Of a DNA stretch of 32,918 nt, positions 24,449 through 32,918 are shown one piece after another (the first letter of the stretch is position 1; every line of letters begins with the position of its first letter). Below the pieces are notes generated by a model. It was given only the letters and a program-made list of their open reading frames with translations, searched no databases and was not told the origin of the DNA. The DNA comes from CAZBXE01 sp964496125 (GTDB lineage: Bacteria; Chlamydiota; Chlamydiia; Chlamydiales; CAZBXE01): assembly GCA_964496125.1 (NCBI GenBank), contig CAZBXE010000017.1, forward strand, positions 1 through 32,918, written 5' to 3'. Both the position numbers and the translations under genes were made by a program.

Positions 24449-26013
24449 TGCTGCCAACCTACCATACACAAGAAGATTTTCAAATTCGCTCTGAAAAATT
24501 GCGCGAGCTCAAAGCGCTCGGCATTGAACCCTATCCCCATAAGTACACACCTACTCACGAGACCACAAATCTTCAAGAGATTTATAACGATCCTACAGCA
24601 CTTGGGCACAGCGAACAGGCAGAATTAGCAGAGACCCCTAGTGCAACAGTCGCAGGCCGTCTTGTTCTCTTCAGATCTATGGGCAAGAATACATTTGCCC
24701 ACTTGCAGGATGGTACAGGACGAATTCAAGTCATGTTCAACCGGGACCACACGACACTCGAAGGCTACAACGGAACAGAGCCCTCCCCCTATAAAGTGAT
24801 CGAAAAAAAGATTGACCTGGGAGATATCTTAGGTGTCGAAGGAAACCTTTTCTATACGCAAAAGGGGGAACTGACCCTCTATGCCAAAAAAGTAACGCTC
24901 CTTTGCAAGACCCTCTTGCCCCTTGCTGATAAATATAGTGGTCTGCACGATAAAGAGCTCCGCTACAGAAAAAGATGGCTCGATCTCATCACCAATCCCG
25001 ATGTGAAAGATACGTTTAGAAAAAGAAGTCTTATCTTCCGCGAAATCCGCTCTTTCTTAGGCAGTGAAGGGTTTATGGAGGTGGAAACGCCTGTCTTGCA
25101 GAGCATCTATGGCGGCGCAGAAGCGCGCCCCTTCAACACAAAGCTCAACGCTCTTAACCAAGAGATGTTTCTTCGGATTTCTCTTGAAATCCCGTTAAAA
25201 AAGCTGATCGTCGGCGGGATGGAACGCGTCTTTGAAATAGGGAAAGTCTTCCGTAACGAGGGGATCGACCGCAATCACAACCCAGAATTTACTCTTCTTG
25301 AGCTCTACGGCGCCTATCTAGACTATAACGATATGATGAGCTTGCTGGAAAATCTTTGCCAGCACCTCGCTTTAAAACTCCATGGTAAAACAAGCTTCCC
25401 TGTAGAGCATAATGGTGAAACAATAGAGCTCGACATGAAAGCCCCCTGGCCCAGGCTAACCATGAAGGACGCAATTAAAAAGTTTGGCGGCATGGATGTC
25501 GATGCGATGAACGATGAACAGATCCGCTCGTACTTAAGAGAAAGTGGCCACGTGGACCTAAAGAAACTCCCCTACCTATCGCGCGGCCTTCTGATTGCAG
25601 CTCTTTTTGAAGTAGTTGCTGAGTCCCATTTGGTACAACCCCACCACATCATCGATCATCCGATTGAAACAACACCTCTTTGCAAACCACACAGAAAGGA
25701 AAAGCAAAGGGCTGAGGGACTCGTAGAAAGATTTGAAAGCTTTGTCCTCGGGCACGAGCTTTGCAACTCCTACACAGAACTCAATGACCCTGTGATCCAA
25801 AGAGATCTTCTTGTAGAACAAGCAAAGAGGCTAGAAAGTGGGGATGAGGAAGCAAGCCCTCTCGATGAAGAATTCATCGAAGCGATCTGTCAGGGAATGC
25901 CACCCACAGGTGGCCTGGGGATTGGGGTGGATCGTCTTGTCATGCTTCTTACGAGCAGCGCCTCCATCCGAGACGTTCTCTATTTCCCTTGGATGAAACC
26001 GGCCGTAGACTAG
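24448..26013 (+). CDS. lysS: lysyl-tRNA synthetase, class II
   Basis: The 521-residue enzyme charges tRNA-Lys. It has the anticodon-binding OB-fold (about residues 65-155, with GRLVLFRSMGKNTFAHLQD), then the class II core: motif 1 ending in GFMEVETPVLQSIYGGAEARP, motif 2 FRNEGIDRNHNPEFTLLE and motif 3 GLGIGVDRLVMLLT. Length is normal for bacterial LysRS. Its start overlaps the stop of a 49-codon gene. In Chlamydia lysS and cysS are adjacent (CT781, CT782); here they converge, with 140 bases between them and no terminator I can see. Confidence 0.98.
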   Translation: MLPTYHTQEDFQIRSEKLRELKALGIEPYPHKYTPTHETTNLQEIYNDPTALGHSEQAELAETPSATVAGRLVLFRSMGKNTFAHLQDGTGRIQVMFNRDHTTLEGYNGTEPSPYKVIEKKIDLGDILGVEGNLFYTQKGELTLYAKKVTLLCKTLLPLADKYSGLHDKELRYRKRWLDLITNPDVKDTFRKRSLIFREIRSFLGSEGFMEVETPVLQSIYGGAEARPFNTKLNALNQEMFLRISLEIPLKKLIVGGMERVFEIGKVFRNEGIDRNHNPEFTLLELYGAYLDYNDMMSLLENLCQHLALKLHGKTSFPVEHNGETIELDMKAPWPRLTMKDAIKKFGGMDVDAMNDEQIRSYLRESGHVDLKKLPYLSRGLLIAALFEVVAESHLVQPHHIIDHPIETTPLCKPHRKEKQRAEGLVERFESFVLGHELCNSYTELNDPVIQRDLLVEQAKRLESGDEEASPLDEEFIEAICQGMPPTGGLGIGVDRLVMLLTSSASIRDVLYFPWMKPAVD

Positions 26014-26153
26014 GAAAAATATTTGAAAGGCGCGCCTAAAATCAGGTAGAAACTCTTGCTTCAAACATTACCATCAATGAAACGGCCAACCTCTATTTAC
26101 TTACCGTGGTAGATCAAACTAAAACGATGCGCAGTTGACCAAGAAAAGTGAAA

Positions 26154-27569
26154 TTAACACTTTTTGAGGATCGATCCTTTAGGGCTATCTTCAATACTAT
26201 AACCTAGGGCAGCAATTTCCTGTCGGTAGTGATCGGCCGCTTGGAAATCCTTGTTTTTACGAGCCAGCTGTCTGCGGTCAAAAATTTCCTGGATAGCAGG
26301 AGGGATTTCAAGAACTGATTTCTCTATTTCCAAAACGCCCAGAACCTCATTCATTTTTTCAAGTGTCTGGAGAACAGCTTTTGCTCCCTCTTTACGCAAA
26401 GCCTTCTGGTCGATCAAAGTATTCACTTCGCGCACAAAATCAAAAAGAGCAGCTAAAGCAAGCGAAATATTTAAGTTGTCGCCAAGCGCTTCCTTAAAGG
26501 ACGTGAGAGCCTTTTGAATGGCAGGAAGAGAGTCATTCTCTCCACCCTCTTCACTTACTCCATGCAGGCGGAAGATAAAGTCGTCAAGACGCTGCAGTGC
26601 AGTCCTGACCGCCTGAAGCTCTGTAAAGGTAAAGTTTAACTGATGCTGGTAATGTGTCTGTAAGAGCATATAGCGCATCTCACGCCCTGTGTATCCCAAA
26701 TCTTGGATATCACGCAGCGTGTAAAAATTGCCTAAACTCTTAGACATCTTTTTATTATCGACTAAAAGATGCTCCGAGTGAAGCCAAAACCTTGAAAACT
26801 CTTTGCCACTGCAAGCTTCCGACTGAGCTATCTCATTTTCATGATGCGGGAACATATTGTCCACACCACCGCAATGGATATCTAATGTCTCCCCTAGGAT
26901 TTCTGTGGCCATGACAGAGCATTCCAAATGCCAACCAGGGCGTCCCTTACCAAAGGGGCTTTCCCAATAGATCATCCCGTCCCGATCTGCCTCGTAGCTC
27001 TTCCAAAGGGCGAAGTCAGACACATGTTCTTTATCATATTCATCTGTTTCTACCCTTTCAGATGCGCCCGATTTAAGTTCTTCTAAATTCAGGTGGGACA
27101 GGCAGCCGTAATGGGGAAATTTCTGAATCGCAAAATAGATGCTGCCATCCTTGCCTCTATAGGCGTAGCCTTTTGCAAGGAGTTTTTCGATCATTGCAAT
27201 CATCGGCTGGATGTAGTCTGTTGCCTGGGGATAGTGTTCTGCCGATTCAATATTCAAGATTTTTAAATCTTGAAAGAAAGCCTCTTTAAAGGGTTTTGTA
27301 AAGTCGTTTAAGGGAACTGCTTTTGCGTTTGCCCCTTTAATGGTTTTATCATCAACATCGGTTAGGTTCATGGCTTGGATAACTTCAAAACCAAAAAACT
27401 GAAGGGTTCGCCTTAGCAAGTCTTCAAAGATATAGGTTCGAAAGTTGCCAATGTGGGCGTAATGATAGACAGTAGGCCCGCAGGTGTAAAGGCGCACCGT
27501 CTTGCCTTTCAGAGGAGCAAACTCCTGTTTCTTTCGGATCTTTGTGTTGTAAAACAGAAGTTTTGTCAT
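26154..27569 (-). CDS. cysS: cysteinyl-tRNA synthetase
   Basis: The 471-residue class I synthetase has the zinc ligand C30 in LYTCGPTVY, the HIGN signature (39-42), the other zinc ligands C217, H242 and E246 (GWHLECS and FPHHENE) and KMSKS (274-278). All match the E. coli positions after a shift of eight or less. The C-terminal DALR/anticodon region is complete. Its ATG lies one base after the stop of the acyltransferase-synthetase fusion (TAA-T-ATG), so the two genes are translationally coupled. It converges on lysS. Confidence 0.98.
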   Translation of the reverse strand: MTKLLFYNTKIRKKQEFAPLKGKTVRLYTCGPTVYHYAHIGNFRTYIFEDLLRRTLQFFGFEVIQAMNLTDVDDKTIKGANAKAVPLNDFTKPFKEAFFQDLKILNIESAEHYPQATDYIQPMIAMIEKLLAKGYAYRGKDGSIYFAIQKFPHYGCLSHLNLEELKSGASERVETDEYDKEHVSDFALWKSYEADRDGMIYWESPFGKGRPGWHLECSVMATEILGETLDIHCGGVDNMFPHHENEIAQSEACSGKEFSRFWLHSEHLLVDNKKMSKSLGNFYTLRDIQDLGYTGREMRYMLLQTHYQHQLNFTFTELQAVRTALQRLDDFIFRLHGVSEEGGENDSLPAIQKALTSFKEALGDNLNISLALAALFDFVREVNTLIDQKALRKEGAKAVLQTLEKMNEVLGVLEIEKSVLEIPPAIQEIFDRRQLARKNKDFQAADHYRQEIAALGYSIEDSPKGSILKKC

Positions 27570-27570
27570 A

Positions 27571-30309
27571 TTACATCAGTTGGTTGGTCAGATACTTACT
27601 TTCTAGCTCACGGTAATTGATTTTTCCAGATCCCATGATAGGAATATCAGCTAAATGTCTTACATGCGTGATCCGGATAAGGTTGCTAAAGCCAGCTTTT
27701 TTCAGCGCTTTATTTACCTCTTCTACATTTGTCATAAACTTTGTGAAGAGATAAAGTCTAGGTTTTTCATTCGGCTCTTCCCTCCCACATACGGCAAGTA
27801 AGGGGCCGTCACAGTTCACGGTTTCAGACCAATCATTATCTTTTGCCACGCGGAGCAGGCTATCCTCAATCGCTGCAAGGCTGACCATTTCAGAACCAAT
27901 TTTAATAAATCGTTTCTGTCTTCCCGTGATCGTCAAATATCCATCTTGATCAAGGTACCCAAGATCACCCGTGTCATACCAGATCTCCCCCTCTAGTTTA
28001 ATAAAAGGGTTTCTATCAGATCTGTGGTAACCCGAAAAGACGTTTGGCCCTCTAGCCAGGATGAGTCCTTGTTCTCCTTGCGTCAGTTTCTGCACGTGAT
28101 TTTCTGGGTTTACAATGCAAAGCTCAATGCCGGGAAGCGGCAGGCCCACCCCTCTTGCCTCTTTGCCAGGAGGGTTAAGGGTAAGAACAGGGGCGCATTC
28201 GGTAATCCCATATCCCTCGTGCACGGATGAACCAATCCCTAGCTCTTCTGCAAGAGAGAAAAGTTCGTCAGGTGCTTTTTCAGCACCCGTGATCACAAGG
28301 CGAAGCGTCTTCACTTGCTCAGGGGTTGCGAGCTTCAGCATATTCTTGAGAAAAGTAGGCGCACCGCAGACAATCGTAATGCCCCATTTTTCTACCCCTT
28401 TCACAAGGCGCCTACTCTGCGTAGGATTTGGATAGAATGCAGACCGCACTCCGAGAATCAAGGGAAGAAGCCCACTAATAGTAAAGCCAAAGGAATGGAA
28501 AGGAGGGAGAATCCCGAAAAGCACATCATCGTTATAGACATCTACTGCCTTGATGACACCGCGCATATTGCTCAAAATATTCTTATGAGAAAGCGGAACC
28601 CCTTTGGGAAGACTTTCCGTGCCGCTTGTGAACAAGAGGACAGCCTCATCACTTGCCTGCAATTTCGGATTTGCAAACAACCTGAGAAGGGACTTCGCTC
28701 CTCTTTTTGCTCTTAAGGCAGCTTTAATCTTATCCCATGCGGTCAAATCTCTCGCGACATCTTCTAGCATTACGAGGAAATCATCAATGGAGCTTAAGTC
28801 GACATTCGGAAGCTTATCCAAAAACGCCCAAGAGCTAAACACAACGCGAAGTTCTGACACTTCCACAACTGCCTTCAGATGGCGCGGCCCTACAGTCCAG
28901 TTCAAAAGAACAGGAACCTTTCCAGCCAACTGGCAAGCTAAAATAGTCGCATAAGCTGCAACTGATGCGGGTAGCAAAATACCAATGTGCTTTCCTGGCA
29001 TTTTCCTAATGTATTCCGCTAAAATCAGCACACGTAGCTTAAACGTAGCTGCTTTTAGAATCCCGGACCTAGAGTCAGCGCAAAGCACTTTATTACCCAT
29101 TTTATCACACATATTCAAGAAGACTTCGGGGATAGTGTCACCAACAGAGAGCTCGAGACGCTTTCTTGGTCCCTCACTCTTCCACTCCTTCGTGGGGTCA
29201 AAATCCTCTTCTGCCGCATCTTTAAAGGCAATCTGCCGAGAAGCGATCGCCATAAGCTTGCCAACCGTTGTCAGCTCATGAGCAGGTACGTTTGTGACAG
29301 AAAACTGCTCTTCTAGAAAAACAAGGAGCTCTGCTTGATCGAGAGAGTCAAGACCCAGATCCGCATTGATGCTCCTTTCTGGCGTCATCTCAAGAGGATC
29401 TACCTCAGAAAGTTCGACAAGCTTCTTAATCACACGCTGCTGCGTTTCAAAGGGGATCTTACTGAGATCAATCTTCTCTAAGCTCTCATCGATTCTTTTA
29501 TTTACTTTCGGGTAATCCTCTTTCCAGAAGCTATGGGAAACAAGCTTTAGCGTCTCCCCCGGATACTCTTCTACAACTTCACTCAGTCCGTCGGGGCGAT
29601 TATACCACTTCTCTAAATAGCGATTGAGCTCAAGTCTTGAGGCTTTGTAAGGAAAATAGGGACCTGCTGGCTGAAATTCAATGACCACTTCACGCCTGGG
29701 GCAGAAAAAGATCAGGTTTTTCAGCCCAATCTTCAACCCTTCCCAGATCGTCTTTTGTAGGTTCGGTGTCTCGCTCCCCCAGGCTTTCGAAAAGATACTG
29801 CCCCAAAGCCCTGTCGTTCTTACGAGTACGATATTGGCTTCAGGAGTTTCTGTGATGATGCGATGCACACCGGATGAACCTCCAATCACTTCCTTTCCTG
29901 AATGCTTAAGGCGCCCTGCGGGATAGATCAGAAAGTTGTCCCCTTTCTTCAAACCATCAATGACAGTCGTAAAAGCCCTTTCGCCTACCATCTTCTTGTG
30001 GCTATTGCTTGTTGTATTGAAGTTAGGCACGGGAAGAGCGCGTAGATACTTCATGAAACTGACAACCACGGGAATGTAATACATATACTCAACAATCAGC
30101 GGTCGCACACGGTAGCGGCTGTGAACAGCCTCGAGAACAAGATAGGGGTCGATAAATACCGTGGGATGGTTAGGAAGAAAAAGGATCCCTCCTGGCTTCC
30201 TAAGATTCTTAGGATTGAGATTTTCAAGCCCAACGACTTTAACTTTATACCTAAGCCTAAGGATCCTGCCTACTAGCCACAATGTAAAAGCGTAGAAAAA
30301 TTTTAACAC
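27571..30309 (-). CDS. aas: PlsC acyltransferase - acyl carrier domain - acyl-ACP synthetase fusion (Aas-type)
   Basis: The 912-residue protein joins three domains. Residues 1-230 are a PlsC-like acyltransferase with NHPTVFID (H48, D54; five residues between them, not the usual four) and YPAGRLKHS as the phosphate-binding motif. Residues about 285-360 form an acyl carrier domain with the phosphopantetheine serine S322 in LGLDSLDQ. From about 385 there is an AMP-forming synthetase with FTSGTESLPKG (559-569), YGITE (699-703), YDTGDLG (777-783) and the catalytic lysine of GSGKINYREL near 895. E. coli Aas (719 aa) lacks the carrier part. The enzyme should activate a free fatty acid, load the built-in carrier and acylate a lysophospholipid at the membrane. 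Start is GTG after AGGGAG. C. trachomatis has separate genes (CT775, CT776). The next gene, cysS, is coupled. Confidence 0.9.
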   Translation of the reverse strand: MLKFFYAFTLWLVGRILRLRYKVKVVGLENLNPKNLRKPGGILFLPNHPTVFIDPYLVLEAVHSRYRVRPLIVEYMYYIPVVVSFMKYLRALPVPNFNTTSNSHKKMVGERAFTTVIDGLKKGDNFLIYPAGRLKHSGKEVIGGSSGVHRIITETPEANIVLVRTTGLWGSIFSKAWGSETPNLQKTIWEGLKIGLKNLIFFCPRREVVIEFQPAGPYFPYKASRLELNRYLEKWYNRPDGLSEVVEEYPGETLKLVSHSFWKEDYPKVNKRIDESLEKIDLSKIPFETQQRVIKKLVELSEVDPLEMTPERSINADLGLDSLDQAELLVFLEEQFSVTNVPAHELTTVGKLMAIASRQIAFKDAAEEDFDPTKEWKSEGPRKRLELSVGDTIPEVFLNMCDKMGNKVLCADSRSGILKAATFKLRVLILAEYIRKMPGKHIGILLPASVAAYATILACQLAGKVPVLLNWTVGPRHLKAVVEVSELRVVFSSWAFLDKLPNVDLSSIDDFLVMLEDVARDLTAWDKIKAALRAKRGAKSLLRLFANPKLQASDEAVLLFTSGTESLPKGVPLSHKNILSNMRGVIKAVDVYNDDVLFGILPPFHSFGFTISGLLPLILGVRSAFYPNPTQSRRLVKGVEKWGITIVCGAPTFLKNMLKLATPEQVKTLRLVITGAEKAPDELFSLAEELGIGSSVHEGYGITECAPVLTLNPPGKEARGVGLPLPGIELCIVNPENHVQKLTQGEQGLILARGPNVFSGYHRSDRNPFIKLEGEIWYDTGDLGYLDQDGYLTITGRQKRFIKIGSEMVSLAAIEDSLLRVAKDNDWSETVNCDGPLLAVCGREEPNEKPRLYLFTKFMTNVEEVNKALKKAGFSNLIRITHVRHLADIPIMGSGKINYRELESKYLTNQLM

Positions 30310-30442
30310 GACATCTCCCTAGGTACACATTTATAAAACTTAGGACTTTGAGGATGGGTGATTTCAAAAAAAAATTCAAGTGAAAACTGCCTCTAGGTTA
30401 AATCCCTCGAAAATTAATTTTAAATGGTGTAACATTTTCCTC

Positions 30443-30940
30443 ATGAAGAAAAACTGGTGGGAGACTTACAATCTCAAATTCGAAAAAAACGAGGGTCTTA
30501 AGCCTGAAGAAAAGGAAATTCTTCGGTCCGGCATCATCGAAAATGCTGCTAGGAAAAAGGACATGACCCCTATACGTTCTTTTGCAGTCCTGGTCAGAGA
30601 TGAGAGAGAAAAAGTATTGGGGGGCGCTGATGGGGTTTCTATTTATGGTAACCTCTATGTCAATTTGCTTTGGGTAAGTGAAGAACTACGCGGTCTAGGG
30701 ATTGGAACGAAGATCATGGAGCAAGCTGAAGAAATCGCCCATGAAAGAAATTGCCGCTTTATTACTCTAACTACAATGGACTTCGAAGCACTTCCCTTCT
30801 ACCAGAAACTTGGCTTTCATATTGAATTTGAGAGAACAGGTTACGACAAAGACTCGACAATGTATTATCTTAAGAAGCTCCTGAATCCGAGTTGCAGAGC
30901 CGCAAACGGGATTGACTCTCTTAAGAGACCCATAGCTTAA
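30443..30940 (+). CDS. GNAT-family N-acetyltransferase
   Basis: The 165-residue protein has the GNAT motif A in YVNLLWVSEELRGLGIGTKI (acetyl-CoA loop RGLGIG), followed by the motif-B helix FEALPFYQKLGFHIEFERTG. It would acetylate an amine of unknown identity in the cytoplasm. ATG at 30443 is taken as start since it gives MKKNWWETYNLKFEKNEGLK, which is the expected start of such domains; a GTG 21 codons earlier is in frame. Neither has a clear Shine-Dalgarno. It is transcribed divergently from the acyltransferase fusion. The last 20 residues (SCRAANGIDSLKRPIA) extend beyond the GNAT domain and may be a frame extension. Confidence 0.85.
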   Translation: MKKNWWETYNLKFEKNEGLKPEEKEILRSGIIENAARKKDMTPIRSFAVLVRDEREKVLGGADGVSIYGNLYVNLLWVSEELRGLGIGTKIMEQAEEIAHERNCRFITLTTMDFEALPFYQKLGFHIEFERTGYDKDSTMYYLKKLLNPSCRAANGIDSLKRPIA

Positions 30941-30987
30941 AAAAACAACACACATAACATCCTCAAAGTAATCAAGTTATAAATCTA

Positions 30988-31016
30988 TTGACAGGATTTA
31001 AAGAATAGGGGATTTA
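30988..31016 (+). promoter_or_regulatory. candidate promoter of the small membrane protein/adenine deaminase genes
   Basis: A perfect TTGACA (30988-30993) is followed after 17 bases by GATTTA (31011-31016), a weak -10 box. It lies about 30 bases before the ATG at 31046. The -35 box is the main evidence. Confidence 0.4.
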
Positions 31017-31045
31017 TTAGATAAGGTCCAAAAAGGAGGCATCAG

Positions 31046-31228
31046 ATGCTTAGGTTCATTGGTTATTTTATCTTCTTTGCACTTGCATTTTACGCACTTT
31101 GGTTCTTTTATCCCGAGACATTCCACACTCTTGTCGACTACGATAGCAAGGTCTTCAACGTCATTAAAGATTTGACAGAGAAGGTAGTAGGACAGTTTAG
31201 CGGCAATGCAGCAAAGCCAACTCCATAA
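31046..31228 (+). CDS. small single-helix membrane protein, 60 aa
   Basis: The 60-residue protein has one N-terminal membrane helix (MLRFIGYFIFFALAFYALWF) and a short, amphipathic tail (VIKDLTEKVVGQFSGNAAK). It has a strong ribosome binding site, AAGGAGG, seven bases before the ATG, so it is very likely translated. I do not recognise a family. Its last 23 bases overlap the start region of the adenine deaminase gene, which suggests that it is the leading gene of that operon and that its translation supports that of the deaminase. Topology is N-in or uncleaved anchor, with the tail outside or inside undetermined. Confidence 0.7.
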   Translation: MLRFIGYFIFFALAFYALWFFYPETFHTLVDYDSKVFNVIKDLTEKVVGQFSGNAAKPTP

Positions 31229-32909
31229 CACAATGACGCAGTTTACAGTTTCTGGTCAGATTGTAGATCTGATAAAAAAGAAGATCTTTCCTGGGCGCGT
31301 AGTCGTCCAGGGAGACAAGATCCTCTCCATTGAGAAAACGGATCAAGCAGAGAATCAGTTCATTCTACCTGGCTTTATAGATGCGCATATCCACATTGAA
31401 AGCTCTCTGCTGACCCCGGCCGAATTTGCCCGTATTGCGACGATTCATGGCACTGTCGCCACTGTCTCAGATCCCCATGAGATCGGCAATGTCCTGGGTG
31501 TTGAAGGGGTGCGCTACATGCTCGATAATGGAAAGAAGGTACCCTTTCACTTTTTTTTTGGTGCTCCCTCGTGTGTACCCGCAACAAAGTTTGAAACGGC
31601 AGGTGCAGAGATCACAACCAAAGAGATCCAAGAACTGTTTGAGAAAGATGGTCTCAAGTACCTAAGCGAAGTCATGAACTACCCAGGTGTTTTACAAAAT
31701 GACCCTGAAATAATGGACAAAATCAAGGTTGCAAAAGCACTTGGCAAGAAAATTGATGGTCATGCTCCGGGGCTCATGGGAAAGGAGGCAAAGCGCTACA
31801 TCGAAGCAGGGATGAGCACAGATCACGAAGCCTACACCCTCGAAGAAGCGCTGGATAAAATCCAATATGGAATGCATATTTTGATTCGGGAAGGGTCTGC
31901 TGCCAAAAACTTTGAAGCTCTCCACCCACTTATTGCCTCCCATCCAAATGAGGTGATGTTTTGCAACGACGATAAGGATACAGATGATCTGATTCGCGGT
32001 CACATCAATGAAATGGTAAAGCGAGCAGTTGCTCATCAATATCCCATTTTCAACGTGCTCCGAATTGCCTGTGTGAACCCTGTGATCCACTATGGTCTTG
32101 AAGTTGGCCTTTTGCAAGCGGGAGACTCTGCTGACTTCATTGTTGTGGATAACTTAAAAGATTTCAGAGTGAAAGAAACCTATATTCGTGGAAAGCTCGT
32201 TGCTAAGAATGGAAAGTCTCTTCTTCCCCATGTAACTTCAAAGCCAATCAATCATTTTTGCTGTACCTATAAAAAACCTCAAGATTTTGTACTTAAGTCT
32301 CAAGGAAATTACACCCAAGTGATCGAAGTGCAACCAGGAGAACTCATTACAAAAAAGCTCTACATGCCAGCCCAAATTGAAAAAGGGAATTACGTTGCAG
32401 ATCCAAAGAACGATCTTTTCAAGTTAGCTGTTGTGAACCGATATAAGGATGCCCCCCCGGCTATTGCCTTTGTCAAAGGACTTGGCTTCAGGGGGGAAGC
32501 GATGGCCTCCTCTATTGCGCATGATAGCCACAACATCATTGCGGTCGGCAGTACGGATGCTGCTCTTTGTGAAGCGATTAACACGGTTATTTCTTCCAAA
32601 GGAGGCATCTGCGTGATCAAAAATCAAAAAAAGTTGCATCTGCCGTTGCCGATAGCGGGCCTTATGAGTGACCAGGATGCTTATGAAGTAGCCAAGGCTC
32701 TTGAAGAGATTAAAAAGAAGGGAGGAGAGCTTGGGTTTATGACCCTTTCCTTTCTTGCCCTTCTTGTAATACCCGCTTTAAAACTAAGCGATCTAGGGCT
32801 TTTCGATGTGGACTTGTTTTGCTTTACCGATGTCGCATCAAGCCGGAATACAGCTCTTCTCAAAAGCCTTATTTCTTCCGGCTCGAACGCAGGCGCTCGT
32901 TCTCCGTAA
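31206..32909 (+). CDS. ade: adenine deaminase
   Basis: The 567-residue amidohydrolase converts adenine to hypoxanthine and ammonia. It has PGFIDAHIHIESSLL with the metal ligands H61 and H63, ATVSDPHEIGNV, DGHAPGL, MSTDHEAYTLEEAL and, in the C-terminal AdeC domain, VKGLGFRGEAMASSIAHDSH and NTVISSKGGICV. The chain normally ends near LKLSDLGLFDVDLFCFTDV; here about 22 further residues (SSRNTALLKS and beyond) follow. An alternative ATG nine codons later gives MTQFTVSGQIVD and may be the true start, since neither has a good Shine-Dalgarno. It overlaps the small membrane protein gene by 23 bases. Classical Chlamydia, as far as I know, lacks this enzyme; here it would support purine salvage. Confidence 0.95.
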   Translation: MQQSQLHNTMTQFTVSGQIVDLIKKKIFPGRVVVQGDKILSIEKTDQAENQFILPGFIDAHIHIESSLLTPAEFARIATIHGTVATVSDPHEIGNVLGVEGVRYMLDNGKKVPFHFFFGAPSCVPATKFETAGAEITTKEIQELFEKDGLKYLSEVMNYPGVLQNDPEIMDKIKVAKALGKKIDGHAPGLMGKEAKRYIEAGMSTDHEAYTLEEALDKIQYGMHILIREGSAAKNFEALHPLIASHPNEVMFCNDDKDTDDLIRGHINEMVKRAVAHQYPIFNVLRIACVNPVIHYGLEVGLLQAGDSADFIVVDNLKDFRVKETYIRGKLVAKNGKSLLPHVTSKPINHFCCTYKKPQDFVLKSQGNYTQVIEVQPGELITKKLYMPAQIEKGNYVADPKNDLFKLAVVNRYKDAPPAIAFVKGLGFRGEAMASSIAHDSHNIIAVGSTDAALCEAINTVISSKGGICVIKNQKKLHLPLPIAGLMSDQDAYEVAKALEEIKKKGGELGFMTLSFLALLVIPALKLSDLGLFDVDLFCFTDVASSRNTALLKSLISSGSNAGARSP

Positions 32910-32918
32910 GCTCTCTTT

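Noticed and set aside
1..32918. CRISPR array, prophage, integrase or rRNA/tRNA genes
   Set aside because: No regularly spaced direct repeats, integrase or transposase frames, or RNA gene landmarks were found.

Overview
The window looks like chromosome of a chlamydia-related bacterium (phylum Chlamydiota, an 'environmental' lineage rather than Chlamydia itself). The evidence is the linked set priA, lysS, cysS and an aas-type gene with mutS nearby, which matches the neighbourhood I know from Chlamydia trachomatis (CT775-CT782, mutS CT792), together with FadL-type porins, many lineage-specific exported proteins and an apparently AT-rich genome. Genus and species cannot be assigned from the sequence alone.

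Layout. (1) 1-3000: an AT-rich accessory island on the minus strand. A 751-residue protein with about seven zinc ribbons built around a Vsr/DUF559-like nuclease core is followed without a gap by a HigA-type antitoxin gene that is cut by an in-frame TGA, then by a small orphan gene. (2) 3000-3670: no protein gene. It holds a minus-strand promoter, a possible structured RNA ending in a good terminator, and a 172-bp nested palindromic element. (3) 3670-7320, minus strand: a FadL-like porin, a DUF378 membrane protein, a frame-disrupted gene, a mannose-isomerase-type cupin and a predicted exported beta-barrel. (4) 7540-16160, plus strand: an accessory run of exported or enzymatic proteins: a Kelch-like propeller, a GNAT, an exported family-2 glycosyltransferase with a helical-repeat tail, an exported DUF952 protein, a LuxR-type regulator, a proline iminopeptidase, a secreted sulfatase, a secreted formylglycine-generating enzyme and a methyltransferase. 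(5) 16160-32918: a core-like block: an RRM RNA-binding protein (minus), mutS, two lineage proteins, priA, a candidate effector with a near-consensus promoter, a 49-codon membrane protein overlapping lysS, then cysS and a large PlsC-ACP-acyl-ACP synthetase fusion on the minus strand, a GNAT, a small membrane protein and adenine deaminase.

How genes work together. The sulfatase (CTAGR site) and the FGE (two active-site cysteines) form a substrate-enzyme pair, and both carry signal peptides, so maturation may happen outside the cytoplasm. The fused acyltransferase-carrier-synthetase could activate a scavenged fatty acid and pass it to a lysophospholipid within one polypeptide. The DUF952-LuxR and nuclease-antitoxin pairs are tightly coupled. 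The nuclease-antitoxin locus is the best candidate for an undescribed system; its antitoxin-like part appears to be decaying.
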